17,855 bases of DNA from the NCBI GenBank assembly GCA_903916775.1, contig CAIWXY010000229.1, positions 1 to 17,855 on the forward strand. The letters are read 5' to 3'. Below the pieces are notes generated by a model. That model searched no databases. It was not told the origin of the DNA and was given only the letters and a program-made list of their open reading frames with translations. Within the stretch, counting starts at the first letter, position 1, and every line of letters begins with the position of its first letter. A program made the position numbers and the translations under genes. The stretch comes from an uncultured Actinomycetes bacterium (GTDB taxonomy: Bacteria; Actinomycetota; Actinomycetes; Nanopelagicales; Nanopelagicaceae). This document shows positions 6,597 to 14,128 of this stretch, piece by piece.

Positions 6597-7375
6597 TTAT
6601 TCTCACCTGCCGCACCAATGAGATGGGGATGAGTAGCCTCTTTGTCATCAACAATCTCGACCCACAGAACTGTGACATTATCTGGTGCGCCTTTTTCCAG
6701 AACGGCGCTCACTAGGGTGTCAACCACATCTTCATTTTTGTTGCGTTTGATAATTGTTGCGATCTCGTGGTCAGAGAGAATATTGGTCAAACCGTCGCTG
6801 CAGAGCAGGAAGCGATCGCCAACGGCTGCTGGGTACACACTTAAAACTGGATCAATCTTGCTGTCACCCATAAGAGCTTGAGTGAGCATTGATCGCTGTG
6901 GATGATCAGTGACTTCCTCGGGCGTGAGTCGTCCTTGATCTAAAAGCTCCTGCATCACAGTGTGGTCATAGCTCAGCTGCGTAATTTTTTTGCCGCTCCA
7001 CTTATAACAACGGGAATCACCAATATGCAGTAGCTCAACCACGCCTGTCCCTAGGTGGAGCGCTGTGAGAGTTGTTCCCATTCCCGTAAGCATTGGTTCT
7101 GCGGCAACTCGTGCTGAAATTTCGTGATCGATCGAGAAGGAGATGTTCATCAAAAGATCTTCGCGAGAAGCTTCATCGACGGCAGGATCTGAGAGAACTC
7201 CAACGAGGTCGTGCAACGTAGCGATAGCTATCTCAGAAGCGACTTCGCCGCCAGCATGGCCACCCATTCCATCGGCAACAGCCACAACGCGGCTTGAGAT
7301 AAGGGCGGAGTCCTCATTACCTTCGCGCACCAAGCCAACATCGCTACGAGCGATGGTTGAAAAGCGCGGAGTCAT
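6593..7375 (-). CDS. PP2C-family Ser/Thr phosphatase (PstP-like), catalytic domain only
   Basis: This 260-residue PPM/PP2C phosphatase has SDVGLVREGNEDS (metal and phosphate contacts), VADGMGGHAGGEVAS, GMGTTLTA, HIGDSRCYKW, the SDGLTNIL metal motif and GAPDNVTV near the end. It reverses phosphorylation by the coupled kinase. Mycobacterial PstP is about twice as long, with a TM and an extracellular domain; this protein ends about 20 residues after the catalytic core with no hydrophobic span, so it should be cytosolic. It is the first gene of the phosphatase-kinase operon. A -10 hexamer TAGGCT ends 6 bases before ATG 7375, indicating a leaderless message. It is divergent from pheA across 46 bases. 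Confidence 0.94.
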   Translation of the reverse strand: MTPRFSTIARSDVGLVREGNEDSALISSRVVAVADGMGGHAGGEVASEIAIATLHDLVGVLSDPAVDEASREDLLMNISFSIDHEISARVAAEPMLTGMGTTLTALHLGTGVVELLHIGDSRCYKWSGKKITQLSYDHTVMQELLDQGRLTPEEVTDHPQRSMLTQALMGDSKIDPVLSVYPAAVGDRFLLCSDGLTNILSDHEIATIIKRNKNEDVVDTLVSAVLEKGAPDNVTVLWVEIVDDKEATHPHLIGAAGENK

Positions 7376-7381
7376 GGTTTT

Positions 7382-7387
7382 AGCCTA
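7382..7387 (-). promoter_or_regulatory. -10 element of the phosphatase-kinase operon, leaderless
   Basis: TAGGCT on the minus strand, then AAAACC (6 nt), then ATG 7375. It faces the pheA promoter only 22 bp away. Confidence 0.6.
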
Positions 7388-7409
7388 ATGGGAGCAGCCT
7401 CAAGTCAGA

Positions 7410-7415
7410 TAGTCT
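7410..7415 (+). promoter_or_regulatory. -10 element of pheA, leaderless
   Basis: TAGTCT, then TGGGTA (6 nt), then GTG 7422. Same geometry as the divergent phosphatase promoter and the other leaderless candidates. Confidence 0.55.
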
Positions 7416-7421
7416 TGGGTA

Positions 7422-8294
7422 GTGAGTACACGTCCAGCCACCGCCAAATACGCCTACCTTGGGCCCGCGGGGACTTTTACCGAAGCAGCGCTGCGCGGCA
7501 TCACCAGCGCTAACGACCAACTCACTCCTTTTCCAACCGTGACCGCTGCACTCGATGCAGTTCGTAGCGGTGAATTCGAGCGCGCGCTCGTACCTATCGA
7601 AAACTCAGTCGAAGGCGTTGTTGCCCGAACACTTGATGAGCTAGCTACAGGCGTGCCTTTAGTTATTACCGCCGAAACCACAATTCCTGTCAGTTTCTGC
7701 TTAATGGTGAGTCCACAGCACGTAGGCCAGGCCATCACGCGAGTGGCAACCCATCCACATGCCGAATCTCAATGTCGAGCATTCATTGCCCGCGAGCTGC
7801 CAGGAGTCGAAGTAGTCACAACTCCTTCAACAGCAGCCGCCGCTGAAGGAATTAACAACGGAAACTGGGATGCAGCAATTGCGTCACAGAACGCTGCCGA
7901 GAAGTATGGGCTGCACGTAGTTGCAAGCGATATCGGTGACAATCCTGGAGCAGTAACTCGCTTTGTATTAGTCGAACGTCCAGGGACGACCCCACCAGCA
8001 ACCGGCTTTGATCGCACCTCTTTGGTGGCATATATCGGCATGGATCATGCTGGCGCGCTTCTAGAAATTCTGACTGAGTTTGCCAAGAATGATGTGAACC
8101 TGACATTTATTCAGAGCCGTCCAACTGGTCGAGAACTCGGTCATTATCACTTCATTATTGATGTCGAGGGCCACCTGACAGATCAGCCGGTCAAAGATTC
8201 CATCGAAGGTCTTCGGGCTATCTGCGAAGATATTCGCATCCTTGGGTCATACCCGCGCACAACGAAAAACATTCAAGCAGAAGAGAAAAGGTAG
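7422..8294 (+). CDS. pheA: prephenate dehydratase
   Basis: This 290-residue monofunctional enzyme converts prephenate to phenylpyruvate in phenylalanine synthesis. The PDT domain (about 9-185) starts YAYLGPAGTFTEAAL and contains VPIENSVEG, the ATHPHAESQC segment, and the catalytic TRF triplet (Thr179-Arg180-Phe181) in NPGAVTRFVLVE. A C-terminal ACT domain (about 200-280) gives feedback control by phenylalanine, with GALLEIL, then QSRP where most homologues have ESRP, and RELGHYHFIID. There is no fused chorismate mutase, as expected for an actinobacterial PheA. The start GTG 7422 is fixed by the leaderless -10 spacing and the family N-terminus. Its stop codon TAG doubles as the first three bases of the serS -10 hexamer. 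Confidence 0.96.
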   Translation: MSTRPATAKYAYLGPAGTFTEAALRGITSANDQLTPFPTVTAALDAVRSGEFERALVPIENSVEGVVARTLDELATGVPLVITAETTIPVSFCLMVSPQHVGQAITRVATHPHAESQCRAFIARELPGVEVVTTPSTAAAAEGINNGNWDAAIASQNAAEKYGLHVVASDIGDNPGAVTRFVLVERPGTTPPATGFDRTSLVAYIGMDHAGALLEILTEFAKNDVNLTFIQSRPTGRELGHYHFIIDVEGHLTDQPVKDSIEGLRAICEDIRILGSYPRTTKNIQAEEKR

Positions 8295-8297
8295 GCT
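8292..8297 (+). promoter_or_regulatory. -10 element of serS overlapping the pheA stop codon
   Basis: TAGGCT, whose TAG is the pheA stop, then GGAACT (6 nt), then GTG 8304. The geometry matches the other leaderless candidates, so serS can probably be transcribed on its own as well as by read-through from pheA. GGA at 8298-8300 might instead act as a very weak ribosome binding site. Confidence 0.5.
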
Positions 8298-8303
8298 GGA
8301 ACT

Positions 8304-9566
8304 GTGATTGACCTCAAGGTACTTCGTGAAGATCCAGAGCGTGTACGTCTCTCCCAAAAAGTACGTGGTGAGAATCCAGAGCTTGTCGATCAACTCCTCG
8401 TCGCAGACACCGCACGCCGCGAAGCTATTACTGCATTTGAAGCGCTGCGAGCTGAACAAAATCTCCTCTCAAAATCTGTTGGCGCAGCCAAAGGCGATGA
8501 GAAAGCAGCAATTCTTGAGAAAGCTAAAGAGTTATCTGCTCGCGTAAAAGCTGCGGATAGCGCTCGCGCTGAAGCAGAAAGTGCTGCGGATGCTTTACTT
8601 CTTCAGATTCACAACCTCATTGATCCCGAAGCTCCTGTTGGTGGCGAAGAAGATTTTGTTGTTCTTGAACACATCGGAACACCGCGTGATTTTACAACTG
8701 AAGGTTTTGAGCCAAAAGATCATGTCGAAATCGGCAAGATCCTTAAGGCAATTGATACAGAGCGCGGGGCAAAAGTCTCTGGCTCTCGTTTTTATTACCT
8801 TACTGGTCCAGGTGCACTTTTGGAGTTTGCTCTCGTTAATTATGCAATCGCATCAGCAACAAAAGCTGGATTCACTCCAGTTATCCCACCCGTTCTTGTA
8901 AAGCCTGCTGCGATGGAAGGCACAGGATTCCTTGGACAAGCTGCAGAGAATGTTTTCCATTTAGAGGAAGATGATTTCTATCTTGTAGGTACAAGTGAAG
9001 TTCCACTTGCTGCGTATCACATGGATGAAATTGTCGACTCACTTCCACTACGTTATGCCGGCTATTCATCATGCTTCCGTCGCGAAGCTGGCACCTACGG
9101 CAAAGACACTCGCGGAATCATCCGCGTTCATCAATTTGATAAAGTCGAAATGTTTACCTTCTGCAAGCCTGAAGATGCACTTGCAGAACATAAGCGTCTT
9201 CTCCAATGGGAGAAGGACTTTATGAATGCAATGGAAATTCCTTATCGCGTGATCGATGTTGCCTCTGGTGATCTCGGTGCATCTGCCATTCGCAAGTTTG
9301 ATATCGAAGCGTGGATTCCTACCCAGAACGCCTATCGAGAGGTCACAAGTACCTCTAATTGCACTGAATTTCAGGCTCGCCGCCTCAATATTCGCTACCG
9401 TGATGAAGAAGGCACCAAGCCAGTTGCGACTCTCAACGGAACACTTGTTGCGATCCCACGGATGATTGTTGCGATTCTAGAAAATCATCAACAACCAGAT
9501 GGATCAGTACGAGTTCCTGAAGCGCTTCGTCCATTCTTAGGAGTCGACACATTACTTCCAGCATAA
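8304..9566 (+). CDS. serS: seryl-tRNA synthetase
   Basis: This 420-residue class II synthetase charges tRNA-Ser. The N-terminal part (about 1-105) starts MIDLKVLREDPERVRLSQ and is the Ala/Glu/Lys-rich antiparallel coiled-coil arm that holds the long variable arm of tRNA-Ser. The catalytic domain carries motif 2 (CFRREAGTYGKDTRGIIRVH), EVTSTSNCTEFQARR, and motif 3 in the actinobacterial form (LNGTLVAIPRMIVAILENHQ). It ends at the usual length with RPFLGVDTLLPA. It starts at GTG 8304, 9 bases after pheA. A tRNA-Ser gene lies about 850 bases downstream. The last 16 bases overlap the proposed start region of the HAD gene. Confidence 0.97.
   Translation: MIDLKVLREDPERVRLSQKVRGENPELVDQLLVADTARREAITAFEALRAEQNLLSKSVGAAKGDEKAAILEKAKELSARVKAADSARAEAESAADALLLQIHNLIDPEAPVGGEEDFVVLEHIGTPRDFTTEGFEPKDHVEIGKILKAIDTERGAKVSGSRFYYLTGPGALLEFALVNYAIASATKAGFTPVIPPVLVKPAAMEGTGFLGQAAENVFHLEEDDFYLVGTSEVPLAAYHMDEIVDSLPLRYAGYSSCFRREAGTYGKDTRGIIRVHQFDKVEMFTFCKPEDALAEHKRLLQWEKDFMNAMEIPYRVIDVASGDLGASAIRKFDIEAWIPTQNAYREVTSTSNCTEFQARRLNIRYRDEEGTKPVATLNGTLVAIPRMIVAILENHQQPDGSVRVPEALRPFLGVDTLLPA
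9537..9543 (+). promoter_or_regulatory. ribosome binding site for the HAD phosphatase gene inside serS
   Basis: TTAGGAG (9537-9543) is a strong Shine-Dalgarno match placed 7 nt before ATT 9551. The frame opened by that ATT gives a sensible HAD N-terminus. This site is what decides the start; no ATG, GTG or TTG is available in frame before the catalytic motif. Confidence 0.55.
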
Positions 9567-10399
9567 ATATTCCTGGCGTTCGACCAAAACTCATTGCGAC
9601 AGATCTCGACGGAACAATCGTTCCTCATTTTGGTGCAATAAGTCCTCGCACAATCGCAGCGTTTACCGCAGCTCGTGATGCAGGAATCGAAATATTTTTT
9701 GTCACCGGTCGCCCACCACGTTGGATGGGAGAGATCAAAGATGCTTTTGGATTCGGCAACGCGATTTGTGCAAATGGCGCGATGCATTACGACCTATTGA
9801 ATGAAACAATTCTCGAACAATGGTTGATGCCAGTTCCGGAACAACTAGAAGTCGTAAAGATTTTGCGCGAAGTAATTCCGCCAGTTTCATTCGCCGTCGA
9901 ATATCGCGGTGAATTTCACCGTGAGGTCGCTTACGTTCCGCGTTGGGATGTGGGTTTTGATGATGTCGGTGTTGCAAAGATTGAAGAGAAAATAACAGAG
10001 CCGGCATACAAGATGTTGGCGCGTTGTTCTGGATATGAATTCACTTCAGATCAGATGCTCGAAATCGCGCAGCGTTCTATCGGCCATCTGGCAACAATTA
10101 CGCACTCCAATTCAGGAGAATCACTCCTCGAAATTTCTGCGGTTGATGTCAGCAAGGGTGCGACGCTGGCGAAGTTGGCCGCTCGACTTGGTCTGAGTTC
10201 GGCTGAGTGCGTCACATTTGGCGACAACCCCAACGATTTTTCAATGCTTGATTGGGCCGACCGTTCTTGGGCTATCAAGGGTGGTCATGCCGATGCCCCT
10301 CGATATGCCAAGTTTGTGGCTGATCCCGTAGAAGACGATGGTGTAGCTGCAGTCATCGAAGCGCTGCTCGAATTGCCTCAAAAGCACTCCAACCCGTAA
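9551..10399 (+). CDS. HAD-superfamily Cof-type phosphatase with probable ATT start
   Basis: This 282-residue protein (from ATT 9551) has HAD motif I DLDGT (Asp18, Asp20), motif II in FFVTGRP (Thr52), a C2-type cap (about 85-195), motif III Lys202 and motif IV GDNPNDFSML (224-233). Cof/YidA-like enzymes hydrolyse small phosphorylated metabolites; the substrate cannot be read from the sequence. The frame has a stop at 9518-9520 and no ATG, GTG or TTG before motif I. The first ATG (9725) would remove motifs I and II. ATT 9551, 7 nt after TTAGGAG, yields an N-terminus MTSSINIPGVRPKLIATDLDGT that fits the family. ATA 9563 (overlapping the serS stop as ATAA) and ATT 9569 are alternatives without a ribosome binding site. 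It overlaps serS by 16 bases and is followed 11 bases later by tRNA-Ser. Confidence 0.85.
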   Translation: MTSSINIPGVRPKLIATDLDGTIVPHFGAISPRTIAAFTAARDAGIEIFFVTGRPPRWMGEIKDAFGFGNAICANGAMHYDLLNETILEQWLMPVPEQLEVVKILREVIPPVSFAVEYRGEFHREVAYVPRWDVGFDDVGVAKIEEKITEPAYKMLARCSGYEFTSDQMLEIAQRSIGHLATITHSNSGESLLEISAVDVSKGATLAKLAARLGLSSAECVTFGDNPNDFSMLDWADRSWAIKGGHADAPRYAKFVADPVEDDGVAAVIEALLELPQKHSNP

Positions 10400-10409
10400 G
10401 GTTCTCCAC

Positions 10410-10495
10410 GGAGGGCTCGCATAGCGGCCGAGTGCACCGGTCTTGAAAACCGGCAAGGGAAACCTTCGTGGGTTCAAATCCCACGCCCTCCGCCA
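10410..10495 (+). tRNA. tRNA-Ser (anticodon UGA)
   Basis: The acceptor stem pairs GGAGGGC (10410-10416) with GCCCTCC (10485-10491), followed by discriminator G 10492 and an encoded CCA (10493-10495). The anticodon stem CCGGT/ACCGG encloses the loop CTTGAAA (10442-10448) with anticodon TGA at 10444-10446, reading UCA. A long variable arm (about 10455-10467) marks it as a class II tRNA, and the T-loop GTTCAAATC is intact. The T-rich stretch right after it (10497-10512) may help transcription end, but has no separate hairpin. Confidence 0.95.
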
Positions 10496-10614
10496 TATTT
10501 TTTAGAATTTTTAAGCCTGCGACTCGATTTTGAGGGCAAATTTGTGGGGGATTTCACCATTCTCAAATAGACCCTTATCTAGCGCGAAAGCCTTGCATTT
10601 AGCACACTTCATCC
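10496..10614. other. intergenic region between tRNA-Ser and sdhC
   Basis: These 119 bases contain no ATG-started ORF. They open with a T-rich tract. A possible promoter TTCACC (10553-10558), 17 bp, TATCTA (10576-10581) would place an sdh transcript start near 10588, giving a leader of about 27 nt without a clear Shine-Dalgarno. Unlike eight other gene starts in the window, no TANNNT lies 6-7 nt before ATG 10615. Confidence 0.35.
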
Positions 10615-11448
10615 ATGGCTATCGATAGTGAAACTAAGACCTCAAAGACTGGAGTCTTCTCGCAAGGTCGCGCGAAGCTCGCTGCCCGCACATATCGCAC
10701 CGATAAGTGGTGGATCCAACCTGCGATTACTGCAGGAGTTCTATTCCTCTTTATTGTGTACGCGACTTACCGTGCATTTGAAAACGGGAAGTATTTTGCG
10801 GCACCTCTGATTTCTCCTTTCTATTCCCCATGCCTTGCACAGAACTGTGTGAAGGGTTCAACATCCTTCGTCGGCACCTTCTTTGGTACCTGGCATGTAT
10901 TTGGAATGACGGTCTCACCATCACTCTTTATTTTGATCTTCCCACTCGCGTTCCGCATGACTTGCTACTACTACCGTAAGTCTTACTACCGCTCATTCTG
11001 GATGTCACCACCAGCATGCGCAGTTGCTGAGCCACACAAGAAGTACACAGGCGAGACACGCGCACCACTTATTATTCAAAACGGACACCGTTACGCATTC
11101 TATGCCGGTCTGGTTCTGAACGTATTTCTTACCATCGATGCAGTTCAAGCATTTAGAAATGCACAGGGCCAATGGGGCCACATGTCAGTCGGCACCTTGG
11201 TGCTCACAGCTAACGCATCATTCCTATGGTTGTACTCAGCGTCATGTCACACATGCCGTCACACAATCGGTGGACGTCTGCGCAACTTCTCAGCTCACCC
11301 AATTCGCTACAAGTTGTGGAGTTGGGTCTCAGTTCTCAACCACAAGCATCAAGAGTTCGCATGGATCTCACTCTTCGGTGTTGCATTCGCAGATTTCTAC
11401 GTCCGCCAAGTTTCTGGTGGCTCAATCCGCAACCTTTACTTCTTCTAA
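10615..11448 (+). CDS. sdhC: succinate dehydrogenase membrane anchor subunit, actinobacterial Sdh1 type
   Basis: This 277-residue protein has five predicted membrane spans (about 34-53, 98-116, 156-180, 188-209, 246-264). It is much longer than E. coli SdhC and matches the single large anchor of mycobacterial Sdh1. Strongly conserved blocks are FRMTCYYYRKSYYRSFW, SPPACAVAEPH, YTGETRAPLIIQNGHRYAFY and YSASCHTCRHTIGG. Cys and His residues are clustered at Cys73/Cys78, Cys117, Cys135, Cys211/His212/Cys214/His216 and His243/His245. For M. smegmatis Sdh1 a heme-free membrane domain with a Rieske-type cluster has been described, as I recall; the CHTCRH motif fits such metal binding, but I cannot assign the ligands. 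The subunit anchors SdhAB and passes electrons to menaquinone. It is the first gene of sdhCAB. Confidence 0.9.
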   Translation: MAIDSETKTSKTGVFSQGRAKLAARTYRTDKWWIQPAITAGVLFLFIVYATYRAFENGKYFAAPLISPFYSPCLAQNCVKGSTSFVGTFFGTWHVFGMTVSPSLFILIFPLAFRMTCYYYRKSYYRSFWMSPPACAVAEPHKKYTGETRAPLIIQNGHRYAFYAGLVLNVFLTIDAVQAFRNAQGQWGHMSVGTLVLTANASFLWLYSASCHTCRHTIGGRLRNFSAHPIRYKLWSWVSVLNHKHQEFAWISLFGVAFADFYVRQVSGGSIRNLYFF

Positions 11449-11472
11449 GTCGCAAGGGATATTGAATTTATT

Positions 11473-13365
11473 ATGAGCAATCAACTAGAGCGTTATAAAT
11501 ACGACGTAGTTATTATCGGTGCTGGTGGAGCTGGACTTCGTGCAGCCGTAGAGGCTCGCGAGGCAGGGCTATCCGTTGCAATCGTCTGTAAGTCATTGTT
11601 TGGCAAGGCCCACACGGTTATGGCCGAAGGTGGCGTTGCTGCATCAATGGGTAACGTGAACGAGAGCGATAACTGGATGGTTCACTTCCGCGACACAATG
11701 CGCGGCGGCAAATTCCTTAACAACTATCGCATGGCAGAGCTTCATGCTAAAGAAGCACCAGAGCGCGTATGGGAACTCGAAGTATGGGGCGCTCTCTTTG
11801 ATCGCACCAAAGAAGGAAAGATTTCACAACGTAACTTCGGTGGGCACGAGTATCCACGTCTTGCACACGTTGGAGATCGCACTGGTCTAGAACTCATTCG
11901 CACCATGCAACAACGCATCGTTGCACTTCAACAAAAAGATGGTCGCGACCATGGTGATGCAGAGAAGTTCATCAAAGTATTTGCAGAAGTAACAATTACC
12001 GAGATCCTTAAGGAAAACGGAAAAGTTTCTGGTGCATATGGCTATCGTCGCGAAAACGGCGAAGAAATTTTGTTTGAAGCTCCAGCAGTTATTCTTGCAA
12101 CTGGTGGCGCTGGTAAGACATTTAAAATTACCTCAAACTCTTGGGAAGGTACCGGTGACGGTCACGCGCTAGCTCTCAAAGCTGGTGGACATCTCGTTGA
12201 CATGGAGTTCTTCCAATTCCACCCAACGGGCATGGTCTGGCCTCCTTCAGTTCGCGGATTGCTCGTCACCGAATCAGTACGTGGTGATGGTGGAGTTCTC
12301 ACAAACAGTGAAGGCAAGCGCTTCATGTTTGATTACATCCCAGATGTATTTAAAGATAAGTATGCAGATAACGAGGCGGAAGCTGATCGTTGGTATACAG
12401 ATCAAGCTAATAACCGCCGCCCACCTGAGTTGTTGCCACGCGATGAAGTTGCGCGCGCTATTAACTCTGAGATCAAAGCAGGTCGCGGCACCGAACATGG
12501 TGGCGTCTACCTCGATGTCTCAAAGCGTCTTCCTGCAGATGTTATTAAGAAGAAGCTTCCATCTATGTGGCATCAGTTCTACGAACTTGCTGGCGTAGAT
12601 ATCACCAAAGAAGCCATGGAAGTTGGTCCAACCTGCCATTACGTAATGGGTGGCGCATGGGTTGAGCCAGATACAGCGGCTGTCATCGATGTCCCTGGAC
12701 TATTTGCTGCTGGCGAGTGCGCCGGTGGCATGCATGGCTCTAACCGCTTGGGCGGCAACTCACTCTCAGATCTTTTGGTCTTTGGTCGTCGCGCAGGTCT
12801 AGGCGCCGTCGAATATGTGAAGTCCAACGGAGCTAATCCAGTCTCAGAAGGTTCAGTTGCGGCTGCTGCTGCGAAGATCGAAGCGCCATTTAACAACCCT
12901 GGCAGCGAAAACCCTTATGCCCTTCACCACGAACTCCAAGAGACAGCGCATAATTTGGTCGGAATCATCCGCACCAAGACAGAGCTAGAAGAGGCGATCG
13001 CAAAGATTGCTGACCTACGCGCTCGTGCCAAGAACATTGGAGTAAGCGGCGGCCGTCAATTTAACCCTGGCTTCCACCTTACTTTCGATCTAGACAACAT
13101 GCTCTTGATCGCAGAAGCTGCAGCTAAGTCCGCACTCATTCGTGAGGAATCTCGTGGCGGTCATACTCGCGAAGATTTCCCAACAATGAGTTCAACGTGG
13201 CGTCAGGTCAACAACATCACCACCTGGGATGGCTCTTCGATCGCCGTTGAGCAGAAGCACCTTCCAGATCTCACCAAGGAGCTCTTCGATCTCTTTGATA
13301 TTCACGAGTTAGAGAAGTACATGACGTCAGATGAATTGTCACAATCGAGAGGCGGTTCCAACTAA
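11473..13365 (+). CDS. sdhA: succinate dehydrogenase flavoprotein subunit
   Basis: This 630-residue FAD subunit oxidises succinate to fumarate. It has the dinucleotide-binding IIGAGGAGLRAAVEARE (about 14-30), KAHTVMAEGGVAAS with His47 at the covalent FAD position, the substrate-site HPTGMVWPPSVRG, SVRGDGGVL, ELLPRDEVARAI, and the second FAD contact GECAGGMHGSNRLGGNSLSD, then a helical C-terminal domain with REESRGGHTREDFP. The features and length match the actinobacterial Sdh1 SdhA. It begins 24 bases after sdhC; AAGGGA (11454-11459) lies 13 nt upstream of ATG 11473, rather far for a ribosome binding site. Its TAA overlaps the sdhB ATG by one base (TAATG). Confidence 0.97.
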   Translation: MSNQLERYKYDVVIIGAGGAGLRAAVEAREAGLSVAIVCKSLFGKAHTVMAEGGVAASMGNVNESDNWMVHFRDTMRGGKFLNNYRMAELHAKEAPERVWELEVWGALFDRTKEGKISQRNFGGHEYPRLAHVGDRTGLELIRTMQQRIVALQQKDGRDHGDAEKFIKVFAEVTITEILKENGKVSGAYGYRRENGEEILFEAPAVILATGGAGKTFKITSNSWEGTGDGHALALKAGGHLVDMEFFQFHPTGMVWPPSVRGLLVTESVRGDGGVLTNSEGKRFMFDYIPDVFKDKYADNEAEADRWYTDQANNRRPPELLPRDEVARAINSEIKAGRGTEHGGVYLDVSKRLPADVIKKKLPSMWHQFYELAGVDITKEAMEVGPTCHYVMGGAWVEPDTAAVIDVPGLFAAGECAGGMHGSNRLGGNSLSDLLVFGRRAGLGAVEYVKSNGANPVSEGSVAAAAAKIEAPFNNPGSENPYALHHELQETAHNLVGIIRTKTELEEAIAKIADLRARAKNIGVSGGRQFNPGFHLTFDLDNMLLIAEAAAKSALIREESRGGHTREDFPTMSSTWRQVNNITTWDGSSIAVEQKHLPDLTKELFDLFDIHELEKYMTSDELSQSRGGSN

Positions 13366-14126
13366 TGGCACGCACAATGAAACTTCGCATCTTCCGCGGT
13401 AACTCCAAGGATGGTGGACTTCAGGATGTTAGCGTTGAGGCCAATGAGGGTGAAGTTATTCTCGATGTTATTCACCGCGTTCAAGCAGAGCAGATCGGTG
13501 ACCTTGCTGTTCGTTGGAACTGCAAAGCTGGTAAGTGCGGTTCTTGCTCAGTAGAGATCAACGGAAAACCACGCTTGGCTTGCATGACACAAGTTGCTTC
13601 ATTCGATGAAGCAGAGACAGTCACCATCACGCCTCTACGTGCATTCCCTGTCATCAAAGATCTCGTCACTGATGTCTCCTTCAACTATAAGAAGGCGATG
13701 GAAGTCCGTGCCTATGAGCCACCTGCTGATCTCAAGCCAGGTGAAGCGCGTATGCAGCAGATCGACGTTGAGCGTTCACAAGAATTCCGCAAATGTATTG
13801 AATGCTTCCTATGTCAAGACACGTGCCACGTTATTCGTGACCATGAAGAGAATAAGAAGTCATTTGCAGGCCCACGCTTCTTTATTCGCTTGGCCGAGCT
13901 GGACATGCACCCGTTGGACACCATTCGCAATCGCAAGCAATCCGCCCAGGAAGAACATGGCCTTGGAATGTGCAACATCACCAAGTGTTGTACCGAGGTC
14001 TGCCCAGAGCACATCCGCATTACAGATAACGCAATCATTCCTATGAAAGAGCGCGTTGTTGATGTGAAATACGATCCACTTCGCTGGTTGGGCTCTGTTA
14101 TTCGCAAGCGCGAGGGCATCAACTAA
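13365..14126 (+). CDS. sdhB: succinate dehydrogenase iron-sulfur subunit
   Basis: This 253-residue electron-transfer subunit has an N-terminal ferredoxin domain with the [2Fe-2S] ligands Cys53, Cys58, Cys61 and Cys73 (CKAGKCGSC...C). The C-terminal domain carries CIECFLCQDTC (Cys144, 147, 150, 154) and CNITKCCTEVCPEHI (Cys203, 208/209, 213) for the [4Fe-4S] and [3Fe-4S] clusters. It passes electrons from SdhA to the SdhC anchor. All expected cysteines are present. ATG 13365 overlaps the sdhA stop by one base; ATG 13377 (MKLRIFRG) is a possible later start but lacks the overlap. The next gene begins 2 bases after its stop. Confidence 0.97.
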   Translation: MARTMKLRIFRGNSKDGGLQDVSVEANEGEVILDVIHRVQAEQIGDLAVRWNCKAGKCGSCSVEINGKPRLACMTQVASFDEAETVTITPLRAFPVIKDLVTDVSFNYKKAMEVRAYEPPADLKPGEARMQQIDVERSQEFRKCIECFLCQDTCHVIRDHEENKKSFAGPRFFIRLAELDMHPLDTIRNRKQSAQEEHGLGMCNITKCCTEVCPEHIRITDNAIIPMKERVVDVKYDPLRWLGSVIRKREGIN

Positions 14127-14128
14127 AC

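Noticed and set aside
9725..10399. HAD gene starting at the first ATG, 9725
   Set aside because: It would remove the DLDGT nucleophile motif and the VTGRP motif, which are intact in the same frame upstream.
10496..10614. Fluoride riboswitch, small RNA or a small SDH subunit gene upstream of sdhC
   Set aside because: No ATG-started ORF, no recognisable riboswitch core or strong hairpin was seen in these bases.
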